Positions 17,229-24,931 of a stretch of 64,000 bases of DNA are shown here, piece after piece. The stretch is from assembly GCF_007829835.1 (NCBI RefSeq), contig NZ_VIWP01000001.1, positions 1,054,001 through 1,118,000 on the forward strand. The letters run 5' to 3'. The DNA is from Neorhizobium alkalisoli (GTDB lineage: Bacteria > Pseudomonadota > Alphaproteobacteria > Rhizobiales > Rhizobiaceae). Each line of letters opens with the position of its first letter. Position 1 is the stretch's first letter. A program made the translations under genes and the position numbers. Under the pieces are notes generated by a model. It was not told the origin of the DNA. It saw only the letters and a program-made list of their open reading frames with translations, and did no database searches.

Positions 17229-17684
17229 ATGAACCTGCAATTTCTGCTGGTCGTGCTGGCTGCAATCGCGGCCGGTGCGGCACAAGGCACCCAGGCGGTC
17301 TATAACGCCGCCATTGCAAAGGCGATCGGCGGCGTTCTGCCGGCGGCGCTGATCTCGATGCTGGTTGCAGCCGCGATCCTCTTTACGATCATGCTGGTCC
17401 GGCAAACGGCTTTTCCGAGTTTTGCCGTTCTGCAAGCAAACGCGCCCTATCCGTTGTTTATCGGTGGTGCCTGCGGTGCCATCATCCTGATGGGCGTGCT
17501 GACCTCGGTACCGGTTCTCGGAAGTGCTGCCGTCATCGTTCTTTTCATCTTCGGCCAGCTGGCCGCTTCCATCACGCTCGATCATTTCGGCGCGATCGGT
17601 CTCGTCCAGCATCCGGTTTCGGTCCTGCGCCTTGTCGGCCTCGCCTGCGTGCTGGCCGGCGCGGTGCTGGTGATAAAGGGGTAA
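17229..17684 (+). CDS. DMT-superfamily small transporter (YdcZ/DUF606 type)
   Basis: A 151-residue integral membrane protein with about five hydrophobic helices, beginning MNLQFLLVVLAAIAAGAAQGTQAVYNAAIAK. The length and the early QxxxNAAIA motif match the YdcZ/DUF606 branch of the drug/metabolite transporter superfamily. It lies 7 bases after the maleylacetate reductase, so it may export or import a pathway intermediate. The substrate is unknown. Confidence 0.8.
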   Translation: MNLQFLLVVLAAIAAGAAQGTQAVYNAAIAKAIGGVLPAALISMLVAAAILFTIMLVRQTAFPSFAVLQANAPYPLFIGGACGAIILMGVLTSVPVLGSAAVIVLFIFGQLAASITLDHFGAIGLVQHPVSVLRLVGLACVLAGAVLVIKG

Positions 17685-17686
17685 AA

Positions 17687-17971
17687 ATGCTTGCAATCCG
17701 CATCACCACCAACGACCCCGAGAAGGCTCATCTGAGGCCGGATTTCATCGAGGCGCACAAGAGCCATTTGCGCTCCGGGGCAATCAACATCGTCATGTCC
17801 GGCCCGCTGAAGACTGATGGCAACGAGCCCGGCGGCGCCGTGATCGTCGCCGAGGTTGAAGATCTCAGCGCCTTTGCCCGCTTCAGTGCCGAAGACCCGT
17901 TCGTTCGGGAGGGGATCTATCAGGACGTCCGCATCGTGGAATGGGCCGTCACGATCGATAATCGCAGATGA
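17687..17971 (+). CDS. YCII-family protein, last gene of the operon
   Basis: A 94-residue YCII protein. The conserved histidine is in FIEAHKSHLRSG and is followed by VMSGPLKTDGNEPGGAVIVAEV. It resembles the YCII protein at 11886 in length and in the HKS(Y/H)L and SGPL segments, but is clearly diverged. It starts two bases after the transporter stop. Two YCII proteins in one ring-cleavage operon suggest two similar small-molecule steps, such as lactone or enol isomerisation (inference). Confidence 0.83.
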   Translation: MLAIRITTNDPEKAHLRPDFIEAHKSHLRSGAINIVMSGPLKTDGNEPGGAVIVAEVEDLSAFARFSAEDPFVREGIYQDVRIVEWAVTIDNRR

Positions 17972-18057
17972 TCGATTCTGCTGTCTAGGCCATAGTTCGA
18001 GGAGACATCCGTAAGTCGGCAGGAGGTGGCCGACCTATCGGAAAGGGAGGAATAACA

Positions 18058-18261
18058 ATGAAGTTGATTAGGCTCGGTTGCCTGCGCATAGCCGGCTGGC
18101 TCGAAGATCTTGGTGCAGCGCACAGCATCCACGATCGGGAGTTTGTGTTTGCATCCCCGGGTGCGCCATTTCTATTGCCTCGCCGGGGATATGCGGCGAG
18201 GGTTGCCAGGACTGCGAAGCCTGCGGTTTCGCCAGAGGCCGAGCGAGAGTCGAAATTTTAG
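18058..18261 (+). pseudogene. Short frame behind a strong ribosome site; probable 5' gene remnant
   Basis: The 365 bases between 17972 and 18336 hold no clear gene. A strong ribosome site (AAAGGGAGGAATAACA) precedes ATG at 18058, followed by a 67-codon frame. Its first residues, MKLIRLG, resemble the opening of FAH-family hydrolases (compare MKFVRFG of the gene ending at 24082), but the similarity stops after a few codons and codon use turns unlike its neighbours. It is best read as the 5' end of a gene destroyed by deletion or frameshift, or a leader. Identity is uncertain. Confidence 0.3.
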
Positions 18262-18315
18262 CGCAGGGGATCGGCCAGCCTCCGCTCATCCACATCCCGC
18301 AAAATAACAAATGAC

Positions 18316-18341
18316 GCTGATGGCAGAAGTCTGCCATCAGC
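18316..18341 (-). terminator. Perfect 12-bp stem at the convergent gene ends
   Basis: GCTGATGGCAGA and its exact complement TCTGCCATCAGC are separated by two bases (in practice a 10-bp stem with a 6-base loop). It overlaps the stop codon of the minus-strand ATPase gene. Read on the minus strand it is followed by a T-rich stretch (GTCATTTGTTATTTT), so it probably ends that transcript. Confidence 0.6.
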
Positions 18342-19152
18342 GATGGATCACGCCCAAACGGGCAAAGTGATCGTATATCCTCTTCGAAAAGGCCGAGAGT
18401 TCCGGTTCTTCGCCCAGAGAGACGGGGCGGGGGCGGGGAAGGTCGATCTGGATCTCGTCCACGACCTGACCCGGGGATGGCGCCATGACCAGTACCCGAT
18501 CACCAAGTCCGACCGCTTCCTCGACGCTATGCGTGATGAACAGGACCGTTGGACGCTCGGTCATCCATAGCTGCTCGAGATCGTGGCGAACCTGCACGCG
18601 GGTGAGCGCGTCCAGCGCACCGAAGGGTTCGTCCATGAGAAGGACGGCCGGTTTCAGCACCAGGGCGCGTGCGAGTGATACGCGCTGGCGCATGCCGCCC
18701 GACAGCTGGCTCGGATACCTGTTCGCCGCCTTCGTCAGCCCGAGGCGCTCGAAGAGTTCATTGGCACGCTTCCTGATCGGCTCCAGCGGAAGGCCGCGGA
18801 TAACGCCCTGAAGAAGGACGTTATCCATTGCCGTTCTGAATTCGAGCAGAAGGTGATCCTGGAAGGCGATCCCGACATCGGTCAGGGCTCCCGAGAGAGG
18901 TTTTCCTTCGACGCGGATCTTTCCGCTCGAAGGATGCATGAGACCGGCCACCATCAGCATCAGCGTGCTTTTCCCGCAACCGCTAGGCCCCACGACGGAT
19001 ACGAACTCGCCGGGCTTGATGTCGATTGTCGTCGGGCGGAGAGCTTCGAACGCACCGAATTTCTTGCCGACCTCCTCGATCTCGATCCTGACACCGCTGA
19101 GTTCGCTGATTGGGTCTATTTTCTGTAATGCTTGCATGGCGGACAGCTTCAT
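18337..19152 (-). CDS. ABC transporter ATP-binding protein (nitrate/sulfonate/taurine type)
   Basis: A 271-residue ATPase of the SsuB/TauB/NrtD group. Walker A is GPSGCGKST, signature LSGGMRQRVSLARAL, Walker B VLLMDEPFGALD, and the switch histidine is in VLFITHSVEEAV. Start at 19152 is chosen because the upstream binding-protein gene ends at 19158; a longer in-frame extension would run through that gene. Its transcript order is AroE-like enzyme, permease, binding protein, ATPase, so the transporter and the dehydrogenase are co-expressed. Confidence 0.92.
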   Translation of the reverse strand: MKLSAMQALQKIDPISELSGVRIEIEEVGKKFGAFEALRPTTIDIKPGEFVSVVGPSGCGKSTLMLMVAGLMHPSSGKIRVEGKPLSGALTDVGIAFQDHLLLEFRTAMDNVLLQGVIRGLPLEPIRKRANELFERLGLTKAANRYPSQLSGGMRQRVSLARALVLKPAVLLMDEPFGALDALTRVQVRHDLEQLWMTERPTVLFITHSVEEAVGLGDRVLVMAPSPGQVVDEIQIDLPRPRPVSLGEEPELSAFSKRIYDHFARLGVIHR

Positions 19153-19157
19153 CTCTC

Positions 19158-20186
19158 TCAGTTCAGGGGGCAGGGGCGAAGGTCGGCTTCCGGCGGAAGG
19201 AAATCGTAGGTGTAATAGCTCTTCGCGTCCTTGTCGGCGGGCAGCATCCCGATCTTGCCGAGAATGCTGACGGTGTCGGTCCACTGTTCCGGCGTCGCCT
19301 TTCCGACGAACTTGGCGCGGTTGACGCACATCAGGTATTTCGTGGCTTCGAGCTGGGCGGGAGCCTGTTCTTCGGAGGCGTCAGGGAACAGTTCCTTCAT
19401 GGCAGCGACTGCTGCCTTGGGATCGTCGATCGCCGCATACCAGCCCTTGAGGCTTGCAGCCACGAACGCCTTTGCCTGTTCTGGGTTCTTCTCGAGATAG
19501 CTCTCGGAAGCGATGATCGAAGTCGAAACGGTCGGTGCGCCATTGTCGATGAACGGGAAGTCCACCGTTTCAGCTCCGAGATTCTTCAGCTGGATCGCGA
19601 AGAAATCGATCGAGCCCAGGATCGCATCGACCTGGCCCTGCAGGAGCGCGGCAACCATTGACTCCTTCGGCATGTTGACCTGCTTGATGTCGTTTGCGGT
19701 CAGGTTGTTTGCAGCCAGCACCAGCGGGAACATCGCGGCCTGGGATCCACCGTTGGGGATCGCGACGGACTTGCCCTTGAGATCCTTGACGGAGGCGATG
19801 CCCTTGCCCTTGAGCGCGCTGATCTGGTTCGGATTGCCCTGCAGGATGGTTGCGAGGACCTTGATCTTTGCTCCCTCGGAAACCAGCTTCATGACCGGCG
19901 CTGCATCTGCAAAGCCGATCTCGGCCTTGCCGCTGGCGATCAGCTGGGCGGTGATCTGAGAGCCGTTGCCGGGCTCGATCTTCACGTTCAGGCCCACATC
20001 CTTGTAAAAGCCCTTCTTCACCGCCAGCTCGTAGCCCGCATTGAAGCCGGCGGCCGGGTAGTTGAGCCAGAATGTCAGTGGCTTTTCCTGAGACTGGGCG
20101 GGCAATGAAGTGCCCAGCAGGGTCGCGCCGGTTACCGTCACAAGCGCAAGCGCTTCGAGTATTCTTGAAAGCCTAAGCGATTTCAT
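19158..20186 (-). CDS. ABC transporter substrate-binding protein (NMT1/SsuA-like)
   Basis: A 342-residue periplasmic binding protein of the NMT1/THI5-like family, with a signal peptide at residues 1-32 (basic start, hydrophobic core, cleavage near SQE). Family segments include FWLNYPAAGFNAGYELAVKKGFYKDVGL and GGSQAAMFPLVLAANN. Relatives bind aliphatic sulfonates, taurine, nitrate, thiamine precursors or riboflavin-like rings. In rhizobia many bind aromatic or N-heterocyclic acids. The neighbouring AroE-like enzyme suggests a small cyclic carboxylate (inference). Confidence 0.9.
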   Translation of the reverse strand: MKSLRLSRILEALALVTVTGATLLGTSLPAQSQEKPLTFWLNYPAAGFNAGYELAVKKGFYKDVGLNVKIEPGNGSQITAQLIASGKAEIGFADAAPVMKLVSEGAKIKVLATILQGNPNQISALKGKGIASVKDLKGKSVAIPNGGSQAAMFPLVLAANNLTANDIKQVNMPKESMVAALLQGQVDAILGSIDFFAIQLKNLGAETVDFPFIDNGAPTVSTSIIASESYLEKNPEQAKAFVAASLKGWYAAIDDPKAAVAAMKELFPDASEEQAPAQLEATKYLMCVNRAKFVGKATPEQWTDTVSILGKIGMLPADKDAKSYYTYDFLPPEADLRPCPLN

Positions 20187-20217
20187 CTTCTTCTCCTCCT
20201 TGAGTTGATGAAATTTA

Positions 20218-21009
20218 TCAGTCGCGGCTCTGATTCCGCCTCCATGGGGTCATGAAGTATTCGACGAGCTCGACGATGCTGTTCAGGCCAAGTCCGATGA
20301 TGGTCATGACGAACAGGATCGCGAAGACAAGCTTGGTATCCATCACACCCGTCGCCTGTAGCAGCAGGTAGCCGAGCCCCTGGTTGGCGCCGACGAATTC
20401 GGCGACGATCGCTGCAGTCGCGGCGATGGTGGCCGAGGTCTTGAGGCCGCCGAAGATGACCGGAAGTGCCGATGGAAAACGCAGGTAGCGAAAAGTCTGC
20501 CAGGTCGTCGCACCCATCGACTTCGTCAGGTAGAGGAAGCGCTGGTCGAGTATCTGGAAGCCCGCGATGCTCGCAAGCAGAAGCGGGAAGAAGGTCAGCA
20601 GCAGCGTCAGCATCACTTTCGACGTCGGCCCGAAACCGATCCATACGACGAATAGCGGCGCGATTGCGATTTTCGGAACGAGCTGGATGAAGACGAGAAG
20701 CGGATAAAGCATCCGCTTTGCCGTGGGCGACAATGCGATCAGCAGCCCAAGCGGGATTGCCGTCACGACCGACAGCGCAAAGCCCAGCACGATCTCCTGG
20801 ATCGTCACCAGCGAATGGATCCAGAGGCTCTGACGCGAGGCGATCAGCTCCGGAATGACGGCCTGCGGCGGCGGCAGGAGGTATTTTGGAATATCGAAGG
20901 CGACCACGGCAAGCCACCACAGAATGATCAGTCCTATGAAGACCGTGGACGACATAAGCGCCGAACCAACCCAGCCGGGCAGCCTGGAAACCAAACCGTT
21001 CTCATTCAT
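20218..21009 (-). CDS. ABC transporter permease (SsuC/TauC-like)
   Basis: A 263-residue inner-membrane permease with about six hydrophobic helices and a BPD_transp_1 EAA-like loop (SMGATTWQTFRYLRFPSALPVIFGGLK). The ATG at 21009 has GGGAGA 8-9 bases upstream; the longer frame from 21054 would overlap the AroE-like gene. It lies between the AroE-like gene and the binding-protein gene. Confidence 0.9.
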   Translation of the reverse strand: MNENGLVSRLPGWVGSALMSSTVFIGLIILWWLAVVAFDIPKYLLPPPQAVIPELIASRQSLWIHSLVTIQEIVLGFALSVVTAIPLGLLIALSPTAKRMLYPLLVFIQLVPKIAIAPLFVVWIGFGPTSKVMLTLLLTFFPLLLASIAGFQILDQRFLYLTKSMGATTWQTFRYLRFPSALPVIFGGLKTSATIAATAAIVAEFVGANQGLGYLLLQATGVMDTKLVFAILFVMTIIGLGLNSIVELVEYFMTPWRRNQSRD

Positions 21010-21025
21010 GCAAACACTCTCCCTA

Positions 21026-21886
21026 TCAGGCTCGTTCGGCAGCGGCGTTTCCACCGGCTGGCGCTTCGTTCGCCTCTATTTTCCTCAAGAAGCGGAGGAC
21101 GATCCCCGTCTGTCCTTCCACCATGGCGGATCCGCCGAGCGTGCGGCATCCAAGCGCCGCCGCCCTGCACAGAAGCTCCGTATCCCGGCCCGGCACGATA
21201 TCGATCACCGCAGTGCGTTCCGTCATTCCGTCGATCGGGACCGGTAGTCCGTCTCCGTCATTCAGGCCGACCGGCGTGGCGTTGATCAAAAGCGAAACGT
21301 CCTTCAACCCGACACATCCCGGCGTGATGACGCAATCGCGGTATCTGGCTTTCAGGTCATCGACGAGCGCATTGCGCTTGGGGATGTCGTTCTCGGCGAT
21401 CGCAATACTGGCTGCTCCCTCGGATGCCAGCGCATAGGCGATCGCGCTTCCCGCCCCACCTGCGCCGATCAGCTGGACGCGGGCGCCTTTCGCGGCGATC
21501 CCACGGCTTTTGGCCGCTTCCACGAGGCCGAGGCCGTCGAACATGCCTCCGGTCCACCGACCGTCCGCCTCTCGACGCAGGACGTTCACGGATCCCAGGC
21601 GCTCGGCCATTGGTTCGAGGCTTGTCGCAAATGCGAGGGCGCGCTGCTTGTATGGATAGGTCACAATCACTCCGTCGAGATTGCGGGTCTCCAGAAGCCC
21701 CTTCATCACGACATCGAATGTGTCCGGTAACGCGTGCCAGGGCACCAGAACCGCGTTCGCTCCGGCGTCTGCGAGCATCCGGTTATAGAATATCGGCGAT
21801 TTCACCTGCTCGATCGGGTCGCCGATTATCGCGATCAGACGCGTTGCGCCATTGATCTCGGTTCGGCTGCGGCTTTCGATGGTCAT
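21026..21886 (-). CDS. Shikimate dehydrogenase-like (AroE family) oxidoreductase
   Basis: A 286-residue AroE-fold enzyme. The shikimate-site segment reads GDPIEQVKSPIFYN where canonical AroE has HSxSP, so one of the two carboxylate-binding serines is valine. The catalytic lysine is kept (VTYPYKQ), as are Asn in LGSVNVLRR, Asp in GGMFDGLG (canonical NTD changed to MFD) and Gln in VEGQTGIVL. NADP/NAD binding is by GAGGAGSAIA. It heads an ABC-transporter operon under a LacI-type operator, so it is catabolic and not the biosynthetic enzyme. Substrate could be quinate, shikimate or another cyclic hydroxyacid. Confidence 0.85.
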   Translation of the reverse strand: MTIESRSRTEINGATRLIAIIGDPIEQVKSPIFYNRMLADAGANAVLVPWHALPDTFDVVMKGLLETRNLDGVIVTYPYKQRALAFATSLEPMAERLGSVNVLRREADGRWTGGMFDGLGLVEAAKSRGIAAKGARVQLIGAGGAGSAIAYALASEGAASIAIAENDIPKRNALVDDLKARYRDCVITPGCVGLKDVSLLINATPVGLNDGDGLPVPIDGMTERTAVIDIVPGRDTELLCRAAALGCRTLGGSAMVEGQTGIVLRFLRKIEANEAPAGGNAAAERA

Positions 21887-21941
21887 CGGGCTCCGCCTCC
21901 TCCTGGCCTCGCACCTGCCGAATGGTCTCGGCTGAATAACT

Positions 21942-21957
21942 ATGTATCCGTTTACAT
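21942..21957. promoter_or_regulatory. LacI-type operator ATGTATCCGTTTACAT
   Basis: A 16-bp imperfect palindrome in the divergent region between the AroE-like gene (minus) and the SDR gene (plus). It differs at one position from the operator at 26179-26194. On the minus strand a TTGACA (-35) element at 21976-21971 lies 13 bases upstream, so the operator would cover the -10 region. The LacI regulator encoded at 22904-23983 is the likely binder. Confidence 0.7.
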
Positions 21958-22122
21958 TGCTGCTGTTTTATGTCAAGCCCAGAACGATAAGGCTTGAGAA
22001 AAACATACCGAAGATCAGCCGGAAGGCTCTGAAAAATATGAATTAAGATCGAAATCTCATATTCGTGAATGGATTAAAAGAAGCCGCCTGAAATGAGAAT
22101 TCCAACACAGAAGGAAGTGAAT

Positions 22123-22890
22123 ATGAGTGTTGCGATGTCATCTGGTTACACAAAAGAAAGCGTCCGCCAGCGCGGAGGAGCTCTCGTGACAGGAGGAGCA
22201 GCCGGAATCGGAGCTGCGACCGCGATACGGCTCGCAGACGAGGGATTTGACGTCACGGTCGCGAGTTTGGAGGAGATGGCGTCCCTTCCGCCCGAGATCA
22301 GATATGTTCAAGCGGATGTGACGCGCATCGAAACACACGATGCTCTTGTGAGAATGATCCAGCGCCCCGTCGCCCTTGTAAACTGCGCCGGGATTACATC
22401 GACCGCCCGCGGCGATATGCTGGAGCTCGCGCCCGAGAGCTTTGATCGGGTGATGGATGTCAACGTCAGGGCGACATTCTTTCTCACCCAGGCGTTTGCG
22501 CGCCATATGATCGCTGTCGGCTCTGCCGAGGATTATCGCTCCATCATCTTCGTCGGTTCGATCAATAGCGAGGTCGTTGGCGAAAACCGGGCGGATTACT
22601 GCATGTCGAAGGCCGCGGTTACCATGATGTCAAAGCTGTATGCCGCGCGTCTGGCGTCTCAAGGCATTGTAACGCACGAGATCCGGCCCGGCATAATCCG
22701 CACGGGGATGACGGCTCCCGCGACCGAGAAATATGACAGGCTGATTGCGGATGGCGGTGTGCCCATGTCCCGTTGGGGTGAGCCGGAAGACGTTGCCAGG
22801 GCAATCTGTGCGCTGGCACGCGGCGACTTCCCTTATGCGACGGCGACAGTCACGGAAATCGCCGGCGGCCTGCAGCTGCACAGGGTCTGA
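22123..22890 (+). CDS. SDR-family oxidoreductase (3-oxoacyl-ACP reductase-like)
   Basis: A 255-residue short-chain dehydrogenase. It has TGGAAGIGAATAIRLAD, NCAGIT in the NNAG position, a catalytic serine in FVGSINSEVVG and YCMSKAAVTMM. ATG at 22123 follows AAGGAAG (22111-22117) at 5 bases; an in-frame ATG at 22093 has no such site. It stands alone on the plus strand, divergent from the AroE-like operon and convergent with lacI, and shares the LacI-type operator region. Substrate unknown. Confidence 0.85.
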   Translation: MSVAMSSGYTKESVRQRGGALVTGGAAGIGAATAIRLADEGFDVTVASLEEMASLPPEIRYVQADVTRIETHDALVRMIQRPVALVNCAGITSTARGDMLELAPESFDRVMDVNVRATFFLTQAFARHMIAVGSAEDYRSIIFVGSINSEVVGENRADYCMSKAAVTMMSKLYAARLASQGIVTHEIRPGIIRTGMTAPATEKYDRLIADGGVPMSRWGEPEDVARAICALARGDFPYATATVTEIAGGLQLHRV

Positions 22891-22903
22891 GGGCGAGGCC
22901 GGA

Positions 22904-23983
22904 TCAGCTGCGAGGTGGGGCGGTGGAGGCGCGCAGGACAAATTCCGTGCGACATTCGAACTGGGTATCGTCTTCGCGTCCGAGAATCCGCGCCAGAATG
23001 TGGTTTGCGGCGCGCTGGCCGATCTGATCGCTCGGAACGCGCACGGTCGTGATCGGAACAGGCAGTTCCGACATGATTTCGATGTCGTCGTATCCGACGA
23101 TGGAGACATCGCCCGGCACCGACAGGCCCATGGCCAGTGCCTCGAGCTCGGCACCGACTGCATGATAGGAGTTTCCGCAGATGATCGCCGTCGGCGGCAA
23201 GTCCGTGCTCATCATGCGCCTCAGAAGCGAGCGGGCCTCGCCGATGCTGGAGAGTTCCTTGGCGATCTGGTATGGCCATGCGGAAAGACCGCGTGCCGAC
23301 AGGGCGTCGCTGACGCCTGCAAGCCGTTCGGCTGCACGGTCGTTATTGGCAACGGATTGCCATATCACGCCAATGCGCCGATGCCCCAAATCGATCAGGT
23401 AGTTGGTGACGTCGAACAGCGCCTTCCTGTTGTCCGGGCCGATCGATTTTCCGTGTGTCGCGCGATTGTAGACGAAGGTGTTGATGGACGGGACATTCTG
23501 GCGGCTCAGCAATTTCTCCAGTTCGGGGAGATGCTCGTTGCCCACCAGCACGATTCCGTCGACGCCGCGTTCGACGAATTTCCGAACCTGGCGCAGCTCC
23601 TGCTCGGGATCATATTCCGAACAGGCGAGCAGCAGCGTAAATCCTTCCGCCAGAAGTTCGTGCTGAAGGATCGTCGCCGTGCGGGCGAAATCGCCATGCG
23701 TAAGGGTTGGGAAGACGGCGCCGACTGCGCCCGACCGCCGCGTTGAAAGCGCGCGTGCGGCCGCATCCGGTACCCAGCCGAGATGCTCGATCACGGCTTC
23801 GATGCGCAGTCTCAGTTCTTCGGACACGACATCCGGCTTGTTGATGGCCCTTGAAACCGTTGCGGTCGATACGCCGGCGGCCCGAGCGACATCGCGGAGC
23901 CCGACGGAAGCCTTGGCAACCATTTGGGTCTCGGCTGCCGATTCAGTCTTTGGATTTCGCGTTCGCTTCGAAATTGCTGCCAT
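22904..23983 (-). CDS. LacI-family transcriptional regulator
   Basis: A 359-residue LacI/GalR repressor. The N-terminal HTH (VGLRDVARAAGVSTATVSRAINKP, with hinge helix DAAARALSTRR) begins near residue 27 after a basic extension. The rest is a Peripla_BP_3-type sensor (GFTLLLACSEYDPEQELRQVRKFVERGVDGIVLVG; SIVGYDDIEIMSELPVPITTVR). It lies between the two sets of genes that carry matching 16-bp operators (21942 and 26179), with a weaker copy 73 bases upstream of its own start, so it probably represses all of them and itself. The inducer is unknown; an acid sugar is the natural guess. Confidence 0.9.
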   Translation of the reverse strand: MAAISKRTRNPKTESAAETQMVAKASVGLRDVARAAGVSTATVSRAINKPDVVSEELRLRIEAVIEHLGWVPDAAARALSTRRSGAVGAVFPTLTHGDFARTATILQHELLAEGFTLLLACSEYDPEQELRQVRKFVERGVDGIVLVGNEHLPELEKLLSRQNVPSINTFVYNRATHGKSIGPDNRKALFDVTNYLIDLGHRRIGVIWQSVANNDRAAERLAGVSDALSARGLSAWPYQIAKELSSIGEARSLLRRMMSTDLPPTAIICGNSYHAVGAELEALAMGLSVPGDVSIVGYDDIEIMSELPVPITTVRVPSDQIGQRAANHILARILGREDDTQFECRTEFVLRASTAPPRS

Positions 23984-24055
23984 CTGATATTTCCGATTGT
24001 GACGACGGTGTCGCCGGGAATGGTAGTCGTTGGCCCTAATCCCGGCAACCCGTCG

Positions 24056-24071
24056 ATGCAAGCGTTTACAT
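24056..24071. promoter_or_regulatory. Weaker LacI-type operator upstream of lacI
   Basis: ATGCAAGCGTTTACAT matches the operator at 21942 in 13 of 16 positions, with the right half (CGTTTACAT) identical. It lies about 73 bases upstream of the lacI start, in the gap after the FAH-family gene, which fits autoregulation. Confidence 0.5.
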
Positions 24072-24081
24072 GGAGCGGTGG

Positions 24082-24918
24082 TTATATGACGCGCTGTTCC
24101 TGAATACCCAGTTTCTCGACGCCGAGCTTCATCGTGTCGCCGCGCTTCAGGAAGCGCAGCGGCACCATGCCGAGGCCGACACCCGGAGGCGTGCCCGTCG
24201 TGACGATGTCGCCCGGCTCGAGGATCATGTACTGGCTGATGTAGGAGACAAGCGTCCTGATCGGGAAGATCATGTTGCGCGTCGTGGAATTCTGGAGCCG
24301 TTCGCCATTGACCTCCAGCCACAGGGAAAGATCCTGCGGGTTGCCGACCTCATCTGGCGTGACTACCCATGGGCCGATCGGTCCGAATGTCGGGCAGCAT
24401 TTGCCCTTTACCCACTGGCCCTCGCGCTCCAGCTGGTATTCCCGCTCGGAAACGTCGTTGCAGATAAAATATCCCCCGACGTGATCCAGGGCCTCGTCCT
24501 CGGAGACGTAGGATGCGCGTTTGGAGATCACGAAGGCGATCTCGACTTCCCAATCGGATTTGGTGGAATTCGGCGGCAAGACGACGTCATCGTACGGGCC
24601 GACGATGCAGGAGCGCGCCTTGTTGAACAGGATCGGTTCCTTGGGGATCTGTGCATTGGTCTCCGTCGCGTGATCGGCATAGTTCAGGCCGACCGCGATG
24701 AAGTTGCCCACCTGGGCAATGCAGGGACCGAGCCGGGCGCCTTCGGGTGCCAGTGGCAAGGTGGAAATATCCACGTGCTTCAGGCTTTCGGAAAGCTTTC
24801 CGCCGAGGGCGTCACCGGTAATATCCGTCACCAGTCCCGACAGGTCACGGATCTTGCCCTGATCGTCGACGACGCCGGGCTTTTCCTTGCCGCTCTCACC
24901 AAATCTCACGAATTTCAT
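24082..24918 (-). CDS. Fumarylacetoacetate hydrolase (FAH)-family protein
   Basis: A 278-residue FAH-fold enzyme resembling ureidoglycolate lyase and 2,4-diketo-3-deoxy-L-fuconate hydrolase. The metal ligands appear in SDWEVEIAFVI (Glu, Glu) and ICNDVSERE (Asp); the N-terminal MKFVRFGESGKEKPGVVDD domain and GDIVTTGTPPGVGLGM tail are typical. AGGGAGAG precedes the ATG. It is the last gene of a MaoC, alpha-beta barrel, FAH unit divergent from the CoA-transferase/tetronate operon. It would cleave a carbon-carbon bond of a diketo acid or act on a 2-oxo acid. Confidence 0.88.
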   Translation of the reverse strand: MKFVRFGESGKEKPGVVDDQGKIRDLSGLVTDITGDALGGKLSESLKHVDISTLPLAPEGARLGPCIAQVGNFIAVGLNYADHATETNAQIPKEPILFNKARSCIVGPYDDVVLPPNSTKSDWEVEIAFVISKRASYVSEDEALDHVGGYFICNDVSEREYQLEREGQWVKGKCCPTFGPIGPWVVTPDEVGNPQDLSLWLEVNGERLQNSTTRNMIFPIRTLVSYISQYMILEPGDIVTTGTPPGVGLGMVPLRFLKRGDTMKLGVEKLGIQEQRVI

Positions 24919-24931
24919 GTGTCTCTCCCTG

